A stretch of 64,000 nucleotides of DNA from Microstegium vimineum (lineage: Eukaryota > Streptophyta > Magnoliopsida > Poales > Poaceae), in assembly GCA_022036555.1 (NCBI GenBank), contig CM039122.1, forward strand, positions 46,613,600-46,677,599. The letters are read 5' to 3'. Under the pieces are notes generated by a model, which had not been told where the DNA came from, searched no databases, and was given only the letters and a program-made list of their open reading frames with translations. This document shows positions 9,275 to 21,104 of the stretch, in pieces. Within the stretch, counting starts at the first letter, position 1; each line of letters opens with the position of its first letter. Made by a program: the position numbers and the translations under genes.

Positions 9275-12094
9275 ATGTATAACCTACTGATCCTGTATCA
9301 TGGAGGAAGAGTGGAGGAAGCGGAAGATGGCTTTGGTAATATCACCTTAGTTGGAATGCAAAGGGTGCCTTTGATGTTCGATGAGCGGTCGTTTTTTTTG
9401 GAGTTGTTTGCTAGGGCTCGTGATGAACTTCATTGCAATTCCATTGAAAATGTCATATCAGTTGAGGGAGTAGTTCACCATGGTAAATCAGACCAAATAT
9501 TTAGGCGGTTGGTCCCAATCTCATCAGAGGCTCAATGGGAGACATATGTCAATACTATGATGAAGAGTGAATTTCAATGTTTGGATTTGATTGTGCAGAA
9601 GCTCTCCAATGAGCCAACTCCTCTTGGCCATTCATCCCCTATTGGGCATTCATCCCCTCATGGCTTGTCACCACCACAATACGATCCGTTACCATGTGAT
9701 CCTCCGTTACACAATTCAGAGGTGCATGTGGAAGATGTGGTTGTGGTGCCCGATGCGCAGTCCGCTCCAAATGAGGTTGGAATCTGCCCTAATGTTGTTG
9801 CACCTCATGTTTCTACGGCCCCTCAGGAGATCCCTTTGACCCAAAATCATCCAAGTAAGTGTTGTAGTAACACTTTACCTTTTCTGAACCACCCTTGTAA
9901 TATGTTATTCCAATGATGACATCCTCATTTAAATGTAGGAGACATTTCTGATAATGTTGGTTGTCATCGTGTGCCTTCATCATCCACTGCGGTGCATACA
10001 GGCTTTGCATCTAATAGTGTTGATGTTCAGATTAATGATGGAGAGGAGCCTTATGGGACCGCAAGAGCTGTTCGTTCCGATGATGAACGTCTTATGGCTG
10101 CATTGAGTGAACAAGAGATTGAGCTCATGAGACAGTGTTGTCCTGATATTGATCCACTAGTGCATGAATTTAGCGATCTCAGACACTCTCATGGTGCTTA
10201 TGCAGTAGCAAGAGAAGAAGAGTTGCTAGAGGCCCCTGATGATGGGGAAAGCATAGAAATTTTCAAGGGCATGATCTTCAAGGACTTGCCAACATTGAGA
10301 AGGTGGTTACATGAGTATTCTGTGAAACGTAAAAGGTCGTTCAAGGTGCAGCATTCTTATGTGGAGCGCCGTTACACAGTGGTATGTCAGAAAAATGATT
10401 GTAATTAGAGGGTATGCGTGAGGAAACATAAGAACAGTGAGAAGTTTAAGATCACCAAAATTGTAGGTCCACATAATTGTGCAACGACAGATCTAAAAGA
10501 GAAGCATCAACAGTTGACCTCTACCCTTATTGCTAGAAAATTTTACACAACACTGCAGAAACAGCCTAATTTGAGAGTGAAGGCGCTCATGGACCTAGCT
10601 GAGAAGCATTTTCAGTATGAGGTGAGCTATGGCAAAGCATGGAGGGCAAAGCAACGTGCCTGGAAGATGATATATGGTGATTGGGAGGAGGGGTACGAGA
10701 AGCTGCCTGCATTGTTCAATGCAATCAAGGTAGCTAATCCGGGCATGCATTGCGAGTACATCCCAAAACCAAATGAATGGAAGGACGGCAGAGAGATATT
10801 CTTTCGTGTATTCTGGTGCTTTCCTCAGTGTGTCCAAGCCTTTAGGCATTGTCGTCCTGTGTTGTCCATTGATGGTACTTTTCTTCTTGGCAAGTACATG
10901 AGCACAATGTTGATAGCCATTGGTTGTGACGCGGACAATGCATTGGTTTCATTAGCATTCGCTTTGGTAGAGAGGGAGAACAAAGACAACTGGGGTTGGT
11001 TCTTGCGGCTTGTTCGGATACATGTTGTAGGCCTTGGGAGAGAGGTTGGTGTCATATCTGACAGACACCAGGGCATACTTAGTGCCGTACAGGAGCAGAT
11101 TCCGGGGTATGCACCATTGCATCACCGTTGGTGCACTCGCCACCTTGCAGAGAATTTACTCCAGAAGGACAGTTCAAAGGACAACTTCCGCCTGTTCGAG
11201 GAGGTTGCTCGCATGCTTGAGATTTGCTACTTCGAAGAGAAGTTGGAGCTGCTAAAGACAGCAACAAATGCAGAAGGTAGGCAGTGGCTACATGGTTTGA
11301 TGAGTCAAAAAGATAGATGGTCAAGGGCCTATGATGATGGCGGGTGGAGGTATGAATTTCAAACTAGCAACATGGCCGAGTCATTTAATAGTGTGCTCAA
11401 GGGTATACGGGTCATGTCTGTCAATGCCATTGTGTCCTTTACTTTCTTTAGGTGTGTTGCATGGTTCAATGACCGACATGCATCAGCAATGGCACTACAG
11501 AGCAAGAATCAGATATGGGCACCTAAACTAAAACACCATCTTGATAGGGCAAAGGAGAAGGCTAGAACACATGAAGTTCATTGCTTTACCATAGCACGGG
11601 AAAGTATGAGGTCATAGAAAGGGGTTGGACAACCTCTGATGGTGAGGTTCGACCTTCAAGGGCTTATATTGTGGTTCTTAGTAATTTCTCATGCATGTGT
11701 GGGAAACCAAGGCAGTACCACTTTCCATGTTCTCATTATATTGCAGCAGCTCAACATCGCAACTATGCATATGAGAGTAGGATGCCACGAGAGCTAAGTG
11801 TTAACAGCCTTGTACTTACTTGGGCTCCCCGTTTCGAGCCTTACCTAGAGGAAGAGCAGTGGCCACCATACCTTGGCCCGAGATACATTGCGGACCCAGG
11901 TGCTCGTTGGGACAAACGTGGAACTAGAAAGAGGACGAGATACAAGATGGTCATGGCTCAGGTTTCAGGAAGATCAAAGAGGGGTAGAGCAACACCCTTT
12001 CTTACTGATCCCGAGCAAAACCAATGTAGCAAATGTGGCAGACTTGGGCACAATGCCCGTACATGCACTTGGGCGCCTAGCCAGGTGACAATAG

Positions 12095-12158
<64 letters not shown>

Positions 12159-12277
12159 TTTGTAATATTTATAAATGTTTACTCTTTGTTCGCTTTCTAA
12201 TATTTATGCATGTAATTTAATTTTGTACTGACAATTTTCTTTTCCTCCAACAGGATGGCGACTTTCGACCTCCTTGA
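9275..12277 (+). pseudogene. MULE (MuDR-type) transposase, inactivated
   Basis: DDE transposase of the Mutator superfamily. Exon 1 is 9275-9854. The intron at 9855-9938 has GTAAGT and AG ends and keeps the frame. The long second exon has a MuDR-type N-terminal region, then the MULE catalytic domain with Asp (10871-10873), Asp (11060-11062) and Glu (11378-11380). A Cys-x-Cys...Cys-x-His SWIM finger follows at 11692-11736, then a CCHC knuckle at 12025-12066. Two lesions break it. A TAG at 10406-10408 stands where relatives have Trp, and the frame shifts by one base near 11605, before the SWIM finger. An intron at 12085-12253 leads into a short last exon ending at 12275-12277. The start at 9275 suits family N-termini. 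Catalytic residues are intact, so inactivation looks recent. Confidence 0.88.
12096..12157. repeat. (TA)n microsatellite in an intron
   Basis: About 62 bp of uninterrupted TA dinucleotides just after the 5' splice site of the intron between the CCHC exon and the exon that contains the mobile-domain start codon. It is probably length-variable. Confidence 0.9.
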
Positions 12278-14786
12278 TCCATACTACGAGGAGAACCACC
12301 GAGGACGACGTATTTCCGAGGGGGAGGTAATTACTGCAGTTTATCTTGGTTAAGCATATGAGCTAAATTTGTGGTACTTACGTTAAAACACTTGTAATGG
12401 TTGCAGGTGCTGGCCCCTCTTCGTCCTCGAACCCATGACAAGTTCCACGAGATGCGGTACGACGAAAGGTACACGCCCTTACTAGAGAGGGTTGGACTAG
12501 ACATTGTATCGTATCAGGTTCGTCGTGGTTGCCTGTCATCAACCCTGCGGCGATCTCAGCTTTGGTCGATAGGTATAACCATATCCAATACTAATTCATT
12601 ACTACACACTGTTTCTTTGAAATGTAACTAACATCTTTACTTATCTACATTCTGTAGGTGGAGGTCGGAAACTCATAGCTTCCACCTACCTTGTGGAGAG
12701 ATGACTATCAGTCTTGAGGACATGCAGAAGTGGCTTGGTCTCTCCATTAGAGGTATTCCTGTCATCGGGCACTGCCGGTCTGAAGGTTGGAGGGACATAA
12801 TGGAGGCCTTCCTTGGGAGACCACTACCTCCAGAGGCGACGCATTCTCGCGGCACAGGTGTTTCCATTCCTTGGCTCAGGGCTGCCTTTGGTGCGTGTCC
12901 GGATGACGCAGACGATGCCACAGTTGGGTCCTACTGTAGAGCTTGGGTGTTGCACTTGTTCGGGTGTGTTCTCTTCCCTGACGCGACAGGAGACACAGCG
13001 TCATGGATGTACCTCCCCTGCTTGGGTAATTGGGACACTGCAGGCACATACAACTAGGGTTCTGCAGTATTGGCGTTCCTATATCGCCACCTTTGCGAGG
13101 CTTGTCGACGAGGTGCGAGGAACTCTTCAGTTGGGGGTTGTGTGTACCTTCTTCAGCTGTGGATGTGGTCTCGTATACCGGTTGGCCGGCCTACACTCCA
13201 GACACCTCGGCCTTGGTTCGTGGTACACAACCCTCGCCGTCTTCCTACATATGCACATCTGTACAACCAGGTGACGGCCCCCTACTCGAGGACAGAACGT
13301 GCATACATTCAATACGCCAACGAGCTGGATGGTCTTACAGCTTCGATGGTGAGTTTATTGCATATTGTTATTCATTCATTCTTATACCTTATGATTGTTG
13401 CAACTTACGCCCTTCAATTGCTCTTTTTAGGTCACTTGGGAGCCGTACAAGGAACTAAGTATGCAACAGTTTGACTTGAGCAACATGTGTGGCGCGGACG
13501 AGGACCTGTATATGATGATATGTCCGCTCATATGCTTCTATGTTGTTGAATATCACCTTCCTCAGAGAGTGGCACGACAGTTTGGCCTGGCTCAGGAGTG
13601 GTCAGTCCCGCCGTATTCGACTTCCGTAGAGCTGCACAAGTAAGTACCACCTTCCTCAGAGAGTCACATAGTTGATCATTTAGTTGACATAGTCCATGTA
13701 GTTGTTCTAGTTGACATAGTTATTCTAGTCCATTTAGTTGATTTAGTTGATGTAGTTGATGTAGTTGACATAGTGCACATGTTTCAGGATTGATCGTCAA
13801 AAACAAAAAAAGACGGTGGAGTTTGAGACGCTACACCAAGTGCACATGGATTCTTGGAACGATCAATATGACAATGTGTATCAAAACCAGACGCCACACA
13901 ACGACTACAACTTTCGCCAATACCTAACTTGGTACCGGACAGTGACACGAACAAAGTTGAAGACTCAATGGACAAATACGGACTACGCAGACATTGATTC
14001 TTCAAATGACGAAGACACGTCCTATGATCTTGAAGCAAGACAAGGGACGATTGTCGAGGCTGCACCTGTCTTGGACCGAGTGGTAAGTGATCTTAAAAAA
14101 GTTATGTAATTTTTTTATGCCAATGCGTTGTATATGACTACCATTATGACTATAATTTGTCTTTTTTTGCAGGGCAACGCGCTAAAACAGTCTTTAGTGG
14201 AAATTGAACGGTTTCCAAGGACAAACGTGGACGAGGCTACGCTCAACAACTTTCTAGGAGTAAGTACTCATCAACACAACGACTATCTCGTCGACAATGC
14301 ATATATTACAACGCTTAATATGCTCATGTTGTTATCACAGAGGCTAGCACGTAGATTGCGTCAAGCTGCGGCTCGTTGTGGTTGCGGGACTAGCGCGGCG
14401 ATGAAGTATGTAGCGAGTCCACAGAGAACACAGAGGGAGACCACTTCTTCTCGCGGAGGTAAACTTTCATTACATGTCGTCTAGTTAAGTGTCTTTCTTT
14501 AATACACGTAAATATAACTTATATGCACATTTAATTGATACGTGACATTGTAGGTTATGACGGACAGAGCTCCTCTCGTGGTACTCAAGATACTTTCCAA
14601 GGTGACACCACAGAGGAAGAAGAGGACCATGGCGGATATCAGGAACTTGGACCGTCCCAGCTAGATGATGCTCCTCTGACTCAGCCTTCGCAGCCTTTAG
14701 GAACTAGGAGACGACGTCCGCCAGTTCACTACACTCCAGGCACCGACCCTTTTGATAAGGGTAAGAGTAGGGCTAGGAGGCAGTGA
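12255..14786 (+). pseudogene. Plant mobile domain (PMD, MAIN-like) protein carried by the MULE, inactivated
   Basis: Exons I can support from GT/AG sites and frame: 12255-12326, 12407-12572, 12658-13348, 13431-13639, 13788-14082, 14173-14259, 14341-14458 and 14554-14786. The protein has the plant mobile domain (aminotransferase-like) pattern: an Arg-Tyr-Asp-Glu-Arg-Tyr...Leu-Leu-Glu-Arg-x-Gly-Leu opening, then a Trp-Arg-Ser-Glu-Thr-His-Ser-Phe-His-Leu-Pro-Cys-Gly-Glu block, a Trp-Leu-Gly-Leu block and a long Trp-rich body. The C-terminal part is hydrophilic, acidic and then basic. Host relatives (MAIN, MAIL1) act in silencing and genome stability, but the function inside transposons is not established. 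Two lesions are visible: one base missing near 12527, and TAG at 13055-13057 where Trp is expected. The start codon lies one base inside the exon that would also end the transposase. Confidence 0.82.
13665..13782. repeat. Degenerate GTTGAxxTAG repeats in a PMD intron
   Basis: The intron between 13640 and 13787 is largely made of roughly 10-bp units such as GTTGACATAG, GTTGATTTAG and GTTGATGTAG. It looks like a young degenerate minisatellite. Confidence 0.6.
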
Positions 14787-15210
14787 CAATGTGGAGTTGA
14801 GCTAGTGGTTGTCTATTTTGGTTCACTATTTGAATTGTATGGACTTTATGAACCATTTGGATTGTATGAACATTATGGATTATTCGTATTGTGTGATGAT
14901 GGTGAACTATGTGGTTGTCTTGTGCTATTTGGATGAATATATGTTGGATTATATTATGTTGTCTCTATTTGTCATTGTTGATGCTCCATATACAAGAGAA
15001 ACTCTGGCGAATTTTTTTCGTGAATTATTTATCTACATTTATATACGTTGATAACTACCATAGCAAAGTTAAAATGAAAATTATTACCAAAAGAAATGAA
15101 ACAACAAGAAAACCACAATTAAAGTTCGTAACATAGTCCATAACCTAAGTCTGTCTAAACTCAAAGTGCGGTACATGATAACACAACTAAAAGTTCAACA
15201 ATATATGTCG

Positions 15211-15928
15211 TTAGTCATGGATAAAACATAGAACTACTGAGTGCAACAAGGCCACTTTCCCTTCCTCATCCGCATCAGGATTCTCCTCCATCGCTGCCTT
15301 CGCACGGCGGGCGCGCTCAACCTTCTTGTCCCTCTCCTCCCTATAGGCTGCACCTCTTCTCTCTTCCTCCTCTTTCTTGTGCTCCTTCTCAGCTGCCTCC
15401 TCTTTCAGTATCTTCTCATAGGCCACTCGACGCTCCGCGTCCCAGTCCTTCATACCTTGCAGAAGACGTTTGTTGGACTCCTTGATCTCAGTGTCGATCC
15501 ACTGCTCAAAGTCACATAGCGGTGGAGGGGTCTGTAAATCATGCAGAAGTTAGGCACACAAAACAAAATCATTATTTAATATGATATAAATCGATTTTCG
15601 TATAAGAGTAGATTCTCACCATTAAGTTAGTACGACGATGAGCAAGTGTAGGCTGAAAAGCATAATTTGAACACATCCAATACCTCTGCCTATAGGTTTC
15701 ATGATCCTCAGAAATCTCTACCTTGCAAGGATCACCGCAAAAGCACATTGGAACCGGAACACCGCTGGGCAGAGGCTTTGGATCGAATGCGATGCCGGTC
15801 AACGGGCCCTTCCTACAAATGAAAAAAAATCGTTCTAGTAATCGAAACAATTAGAACAAAAAATAAACCTAGCAGAGAATACCTTGCTTTACTAGTTTTC
15901 CCACGCCTTGGTATCTTATGGTCGCAAA
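15211..15928 (-). CDS. Third MULE gene: Cys-rich (zf-GRF-like) and acidic coiled-coil protein, 5' end unresolved
   Basis: A convergent minus-strand gene between the PMD gene and the right inverted repeat. Three exons keep one open frame: 15928-15883, 15812-15620 and 15531-15211, joined by introns with GT and AG ends. The middle exon encodes Cys-Phe-Cys-Gly-x-x-Cys and, 20 residues on, Arg-Tyr-Trp-x-Cys-Ser, which resembles the Cys-x-Cys-Gly...Tyr-x-Cys layout of GRF-type zinc fingers. The last exon, about 106 codons, is rich in Glu, Lys and Arg and likely forms a coiled coil. I could not find a convincing first exon or start codon. One exon-like stretch ending near 16048 does not join in frame. 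No stop or frameshift was seen in the called exons, unlike the two neighbours. Function unknown; nucleic-acid binding is only a guess. Confidence 0.6.
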
Positions 15929-16214
15929 CTGCAAATAACAAATCAATAATCGTTCCAAACCCTAAGTCAAAATCTAACTAGGGTTTCAAAATACACCTAA
16001 TATAGACCGAATCGATGCGTAAAAAATGAGGAGGGGAAGAAGGATACCTTGGTCTCGAAGATCGGTGGGTCAAATCCAAGTTTCCTAGGTCCAAAATGTC
16101 GATTCAAAAGGTTAGGTGGGTGGAGGAGAGGAAAAAAACCGAGAGCAAGGAAGAACAAATGGATGAAACCTCGGGTTGGTGGGAAAGTTGGCTGGAATAT
16201 AAGGAATACAGCTC

Positions 16215-16419
16215 GGCGCCGTGGAGCGTGGCGCCGAGCTCGGCGCCGTGCCCTATGACGCCGAGCCCCCAGCCACGTCGGATCCACGCTGGTTGCGGGC
16301 TCAAAGCTCGGCGCCGTGCCCCACGGCGCCGAGCCCCTGGGTCTATTTCTGCAATTAGTTTCTCCAGGGGTCCAAACGTGAAAATAATTAAAAAAAAGGT
16401 TTGATTGTAAAAATTTGGG
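16215..16419. repeat. Right terminal inverted repeat of the MULE
   Basis: The reverse complement of this segment aligns with 8468-8670 with scattered substitutions and small indels. It ends AAATTTGGG at 16411-16419 and contains several GGCGCC cores, including CTCGGCGCC. The 9-bp target duplication follows at 16420-16428. Confidence 0.85.
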
Positions 16420-16428
16420 GAGCATCGC

Positions 16429-17296
16429 GCCTGCGGCATGTGTTTTTTTTTCCTTCCTCACACCGGTAAAAACTATCGGCAATAATGCGTTCTGCAGCCG
16501 TCTGATGCCCGTACTTTATTTTTCCTCCGCGTCAGCAGTGGGGGCGCACCGGATCGACCATGGAGCGCGACGTGCCACCGGTAGGTAACCGGCGCCTGTT
16601 CGTTCGAGGGATCTCCTCTTTTCCGCTGCTGTCAGAGCGCCCTTTCCTGGCAATGTTCATAGCTAAACGTCTCCAGTCCAGTGGTGTGGACGACTGGATT
16701 GGATGGATGGAATCCGATGGCGAGTAAAACGTCCCAAATGGAAATGTCCAGCGACAGGCGTCCCGCTTTTTTCAACGGGCCGGGCGTGCCCTGCTCTGCT
16801 CTGCTCACTTACCGCAGCACAGGAGGTGAAAAAACACACCGTGTGGACCGTGGCTGGCCACATGCCCTGCCCCCACTGAGATTCCTGTAGCCAGATCACG
16901 TAGCTTGTCTCCCCATTGGAGGAGCGCGGCGCCCATTACTAGCTGCGAGCATGGGGTTTACTGGTTTCTTATTCCTACTTAGTGTACGGTGGCACATGTT
17001 TTGCAGGGTAAATATAGAAGCGGAGATCACATTCACACACGGAATTCGCCACACACAGCAAGCTCTACCTGTCCTGCCCGTCACGCCTAGCATATGCAGA
17101 CGCGCTTCAGATGTTGACTGCCCGAACAAGACTGAAACTGAAGGCGCTGCAGATATATACTAGGAGGAGTACTTGACTAATGACTACCCGCGCCCCACGG
17201 TACTTGAACATGTTTCGGACTTTCTTCCCAAAACAAAACAAAAAAAATCTTTGGACGAATTAAACGTGTCTTCCCTTTGCAGGCTACTACCAATTT
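16429..17296. other. Spacer right of the MULE, no gene recognised
   Basis: Mixed-composition DNA that was contiguous with the kinase upstream region before the MULE inserted. Distal kinase regulatory sites could lie here, but I see no specific motif to claim. Confidence 0.4.
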
Positions 17297-17299
17297 TCA

Positions 17300-17367
17300 G
17301 GGCCTGTTTGGAACGTAGGAATTTCATACAAGAACAGGAAAAAAAATCCTCCGTTCCAAACATGCCC
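17300..17367. mobile_element. Very short Tourist-like MITE
   Basis: 68 bp with inverted ends GGGCCTGTTTGGAAC (17300-17314) and GTTCCAAACATGCCC (17353-17367), flanked by TCA at 17297-17299 and 17368-17370. GGGCCTGTTTGGA ends and a 3-bp duplication fit Tourist (PIF/Harbinger) elements. The usual duplication is TWA, so TCA is a variant. Confidence 0.65.
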
Positions 17368-17370
17368 TCA

Positions 17371-18320
17371 AGGTTTATCATACTTGCCGGACGGCCGGAA
17401 GCCGAATAGTTAGGAGCCAGGCCGGCCGAGAGCTCGGGGGACGATGGCAACTGCTCTGATGGGGACATGTAGCATGACTGCATGAGCTAGGTTACATCAA
17501 TCATTTGCTGTTGTTTACTACTAGTATATAGCACTTTAGTTGACGATGAAGAAGTAAAGAACGGATCAATGGGGGAACCTGCAGCTACCACTACCATGTT
17601 GAGCCGGACAGCGACCACGGCATCCGCGGCAAAAACCAGCGCCCACGATTCGACCGCGATCGAACACATCGGAGACGGACGTACTCATGTGACGCCGCGA
17701 ACTCGACCGAGATGCCGCAAAACGGTGGTGGTGGCGTCGTCGTCATCCTTCGTCACTCACGTGACGCCGCAGACTCGCCCGATCGAGGTGCTGCCAACGG
17801 TGCATGGTGGCGCCACCGGAGAGCCTGTGACGCCACGGACTAGCTAGCTCGCCGTGGTGGCGTGGTCCCGTGGAGCCGTAGTGAGCCGGCCGGGATGCCA
17901 CCGATGGTGGTCGCACCACCGAAGACTGAAGAGAGTGACACGTAGTGGCGAAGTTCTCTCCCATGCGTATTGTCGATCTCGAGGATACCAATGACAGGTA
18001 AACAAATGGCGACAACGCCGGCGCTGCCACCGAGCTCGGGGCCTGAAGGGTATGAGACTCCCACAAAAACGACGGAAGGTAGTGGAGCAGCGTCGTCATT
18101 GTCGCCAACTCGCCATCGCTGGAAGTTAAGGGGCCGTTTGGATCGTAGTTTTTTCGTAGGAAATTTACAGGAAACAGAAACGGAGGAAAGGAATGGTAAT
18201 ATGCTGTTTGGAACACAGGAAAACATCATTTCCATTCCTATGGAATACTGTAGCCATTTCAGAGTGTGTTTAGAACAAAAGAATTGAAAACACATGAATG
18301 ATAGAAGTGCTGGAAAAAGG
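17371..18320. other. Spacer with partial Tourist-like sequence
   Basis: A GC-rich part at 17560-18120 is open in several frames but shows no domain. GGGGCCGTTTGGATCGTAG near 18130 looks like a further Tourist-type end whose partner I could not place. Confidence 0.35.
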
Positions 18321-18323
18321 TTA

Positions 18324-18638
18324 GGGCCTGTTTGGAACACAGGAATACAAAACGAAGGAATAGGAAAAAACACAGGAATAAGACTGAGCGAATAGTGGAA
18401 AACTATAGGATTTCAAAACACAGGAATAAATACTTTGACCTGTTTGGAATGGAGGAACAAGCATAAGAAGGAAGAGAGAGAGCAAAGATTCTTTCCCTTG
18501 AGTTGGAGTGGATGTTTATTCCTTTCCTTTGAAAAGGAAATCAACATTCCTTCATTCCAAACACTATGAAAGGATTCCTTTCTTTTGGAATGAATTTCTT
18601 TAAAATTTCTTTACAAATCCTTTGATCCAAACAAGCCC
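18324..18638. mobile_element. Tourist-like MITE (315 bp)
   Basis: Inverted ends GGGCCTGTTTGGAACACAGG at 18324 and TTTGATCCAAACAAGCCC at 18621-18638. TTA is duplicated on both sides, at 18321-18323 and 18639-18641. The end sequence and the TTA duplication are diagnostic of Tourist elements of the PIF/Harbinger superfamily. There is no coding capacity. Confidence 0.82.
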
Positions 18639-18894
18639 TTAGAGAAAATTGTCAAATCAGAGGAATCGAAAAACACAGGAAAATCAATAGAGTGTTTGGA
18701 TCACAAGAATTTGGGAAGACAATAGTACGAGCACGAAGCCAAATTTCTCTCCCTTATTTTTTGGTCCGGCTCCTCTAACTATCGCACAAAGTACTGAATC
18801 CGATTTCTACACGTATTGAGTTCCGTTGCAGCGTACGAGCATGAAGCCCAATTTCGTTCCGTTGCAACACACGACCATTTGCTAGTAAAAAAAG

Positions 18895-19757
18895 AGTAAA
18901 GTGCACCGACGGTCTCTAAACTTGCGCTATTGTGTCATCCCGCTCCTTAAACTCGAAAATCGACCATTTAGATCCTCAAACTTGTTCATATATATTATCC
19001 TAGTCCCTAAGCTTGTAAATGTATCGATTAGATCCTCAAACTTGTTCAATTGTGTTATTTTGGCCCACAAACTTATTTTAAGTCTCATTTGAGTCCAAAC
19101 TAGGCAATCTAAAATTTTGATATAAAAAATAACTCATAATTTTTTCATATAAACTTGAATAAAAACAAACTTATAAAAATTGTAGCATTCGATGCGATCT
19201 ACAACATTGTATTTATTTTTTTAAAAAAAATTAAAACAGTTTAGGGTATTAAGATGGTCTTATTAAAAGTGTTTTGAAAATCTATGAACTTTTAAAACTA
19301 AATTTAGGATACTAAATGACTTCAAATAAAAAAATCAACTACAAATTTGTAGATCATATTGAAAACTGTAACTTTCATATAGAGCATTTTAATATCCAAT
19401 ATTATTTGGAAATTTTAATTTTAATTTTGAAATCTATAAATCGGTAATAATATTTTGGGACCTAAACAGTTTTAATTTAAAAACTTTTTAACATGCTACA
19501 ATTTTGATATAAAGTATGTCTTTATTCGAATTCATATGAAGAAGTTATGAAATATTGTTTATATCAAGTTTTTTTATCGTAATATTTAGACTCAGATGAG
19601 ACTCAAAACTAAGTTTAGAGACCGGGTTAACACAACTAAACAAGTTTGAGGACTTAAATATTTGATTTGTAAGTTTATGGATCGGGATAACATAATCGAA
19701 TAAGTTTAAGGACTGAGATGACACAAATTAACAACTTTGAGGATCTAAATGGTCGAT
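18895..19757. mobile_element. Foldback element with long inverted arms
   Basis: A left arm from about 18958 (TCGACCATTTAGATCCTCAAA) is matched in inverse orientation by the right arm ending near 19757. The arms are close to 200 bp and each is built of 50-60-bp degenerate units centred on a phrase like AGATCCTCAAACTTG. One more unit precedes the left arm. The interior is AT-rich and non-coding. This is foldback-type DNA of unknown superfamily, and no target duplication was seen. Confidence 0.7.
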
Positions 19758-19787
19758 CCAATAAGCATACTGAAATATAACAAGCGT

Positions 19788-19850
19788 CCCCCCCCCCCCC
19801 CCCACCCACCCACCCACACACACCACCACCACCACCACACCACACCTAGC
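19788..19850. repeat. Poly-C, CCCA and CAC compound microsatellite
   Basis: A run of about 18 C, followed by (CCCA)n, (CA)n and (CAC)n units. Length is likely unstable and prone to sequencing error. Confidence 0.9.
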
Positions 19851-20389
19851 ACCCCTGACCCAAACCCACCTCATGCCCCACTCGTTTTTTTGGCGGGCCA
19901 TTAGATTATTTTTTGTTGTGGTAAATGTGAATATTTTAAATGAAAATTAAGTGACTACTTTATCTAACTTTATTGTGTAATTGTTTTCAAATACATAATT
20001 GATCCGATGGCCATTTTTGGCAATGATGACTATAGTCTCAATTAAAGGCTAGATTTTCATGTTATTATGATAATGTCTAGGATTTATATTTCTTTCTACC
20101 ACATCTCGTGAAGATTAACTTGAAGCCTTTAATTAGTAATAGCCTCATGATTTGCAAGCACCATAAAATATTTTTGGAAACACTGAAACTACATCTCAAG
20201 GGAAAAATTATCCAACGTTTCCCATGCACATGATAAAGTCCAGAGCATTTCCAGTTTTTTGACATGGTGGAAATAAGATTTCTCAAGGCATTGCCAATGC
20301 CAAGAATTTTTTTTCGAAAGCGTGCGTGGCACATGTTTTACTAAGAGAAGGAACGAATTATAACCGGTGCAAACCATGACGAGGTGCCA

Positions 20390-21023
20390 TAGTTAGCGAA
20401 CCAGTAGAACACCGCAATTCCATTTCAGCGAGCATTCATTGGATTCAAATCCAGCGAACGATTAGTTGCTCCCGCAACTTTCTTTTTTTGGAAAAAAATA
20501 ATTTCCACAACTTTCTATTTCTGAAAAGTAACTAAGTTATACATGTATGTTACATGACATAACTTATTCCTCTAACTTATACTGCTGACTTCGATAATAT
20601 AAAATTTTGAAGAATAGAACTTGTCATCATAACTTTTCATTGTAACTTTTTCTCATAACTTTTTTGATAATTTTTTTACGTAATCTAATTGGCAAACAAA
20701 TTATGCTATACTATTATTTTTTTACATAGTTTTCATATTTTATATGAATATATTATGATATTAATTTGTACATACAAATTCTTGAATATAACTTATACGT
20801 CTAACTTTACATCTAAGTCATTCATTAATTATATATGTAAAAAGTTGTGTGTATAATATTTATATTTTTCTAAGAAATTATGTTAATAAGTTAGTGTTAC
20901 CAAATATTATACATAAAGGCTACATGTTTAATTTAGTCATAAGTTATATGTAGAAGTTATACGTGTAATTTTTGTCGTGTTGAAGCCATATGAAGTCGAT
21001 GTCTATAAGTTAGGGTTGTAAGT

Positions 21024-21054
<31 letters not shown>

Positions 21055-21059
21055 TATAT

Positions 21060-21104
<45 letters not shown>

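Larger units (their letters stand above)
8468..16419 (+). mobile_element. Three-gene Mutator-like element (MULE) with plant mobile domain gene
   Basis: A 7.95-kb element bounded by inverted repeats of about 200 bp that start CCCAAATTTTTACAATCAA on both sides. The adjacent 9-mers GAGCGTCGC (8459-8467) and GAGCATCGC (16420-16428) match at eight of nine bases. Nine-base target duplications are the rule for Mutator. Inside, in order, are a MULE transposase (+), a plant mobile domain gene (+) and a small convergent gene (-). The first two each carry a nonsense and a frameshift mutation, so this copy cannot supply its own transposase, although all splice sites checked are intact. The structure suggests a recently autonomous family. 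The element landed in the upstream region of the kinase gene. Confidence 0.9.
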
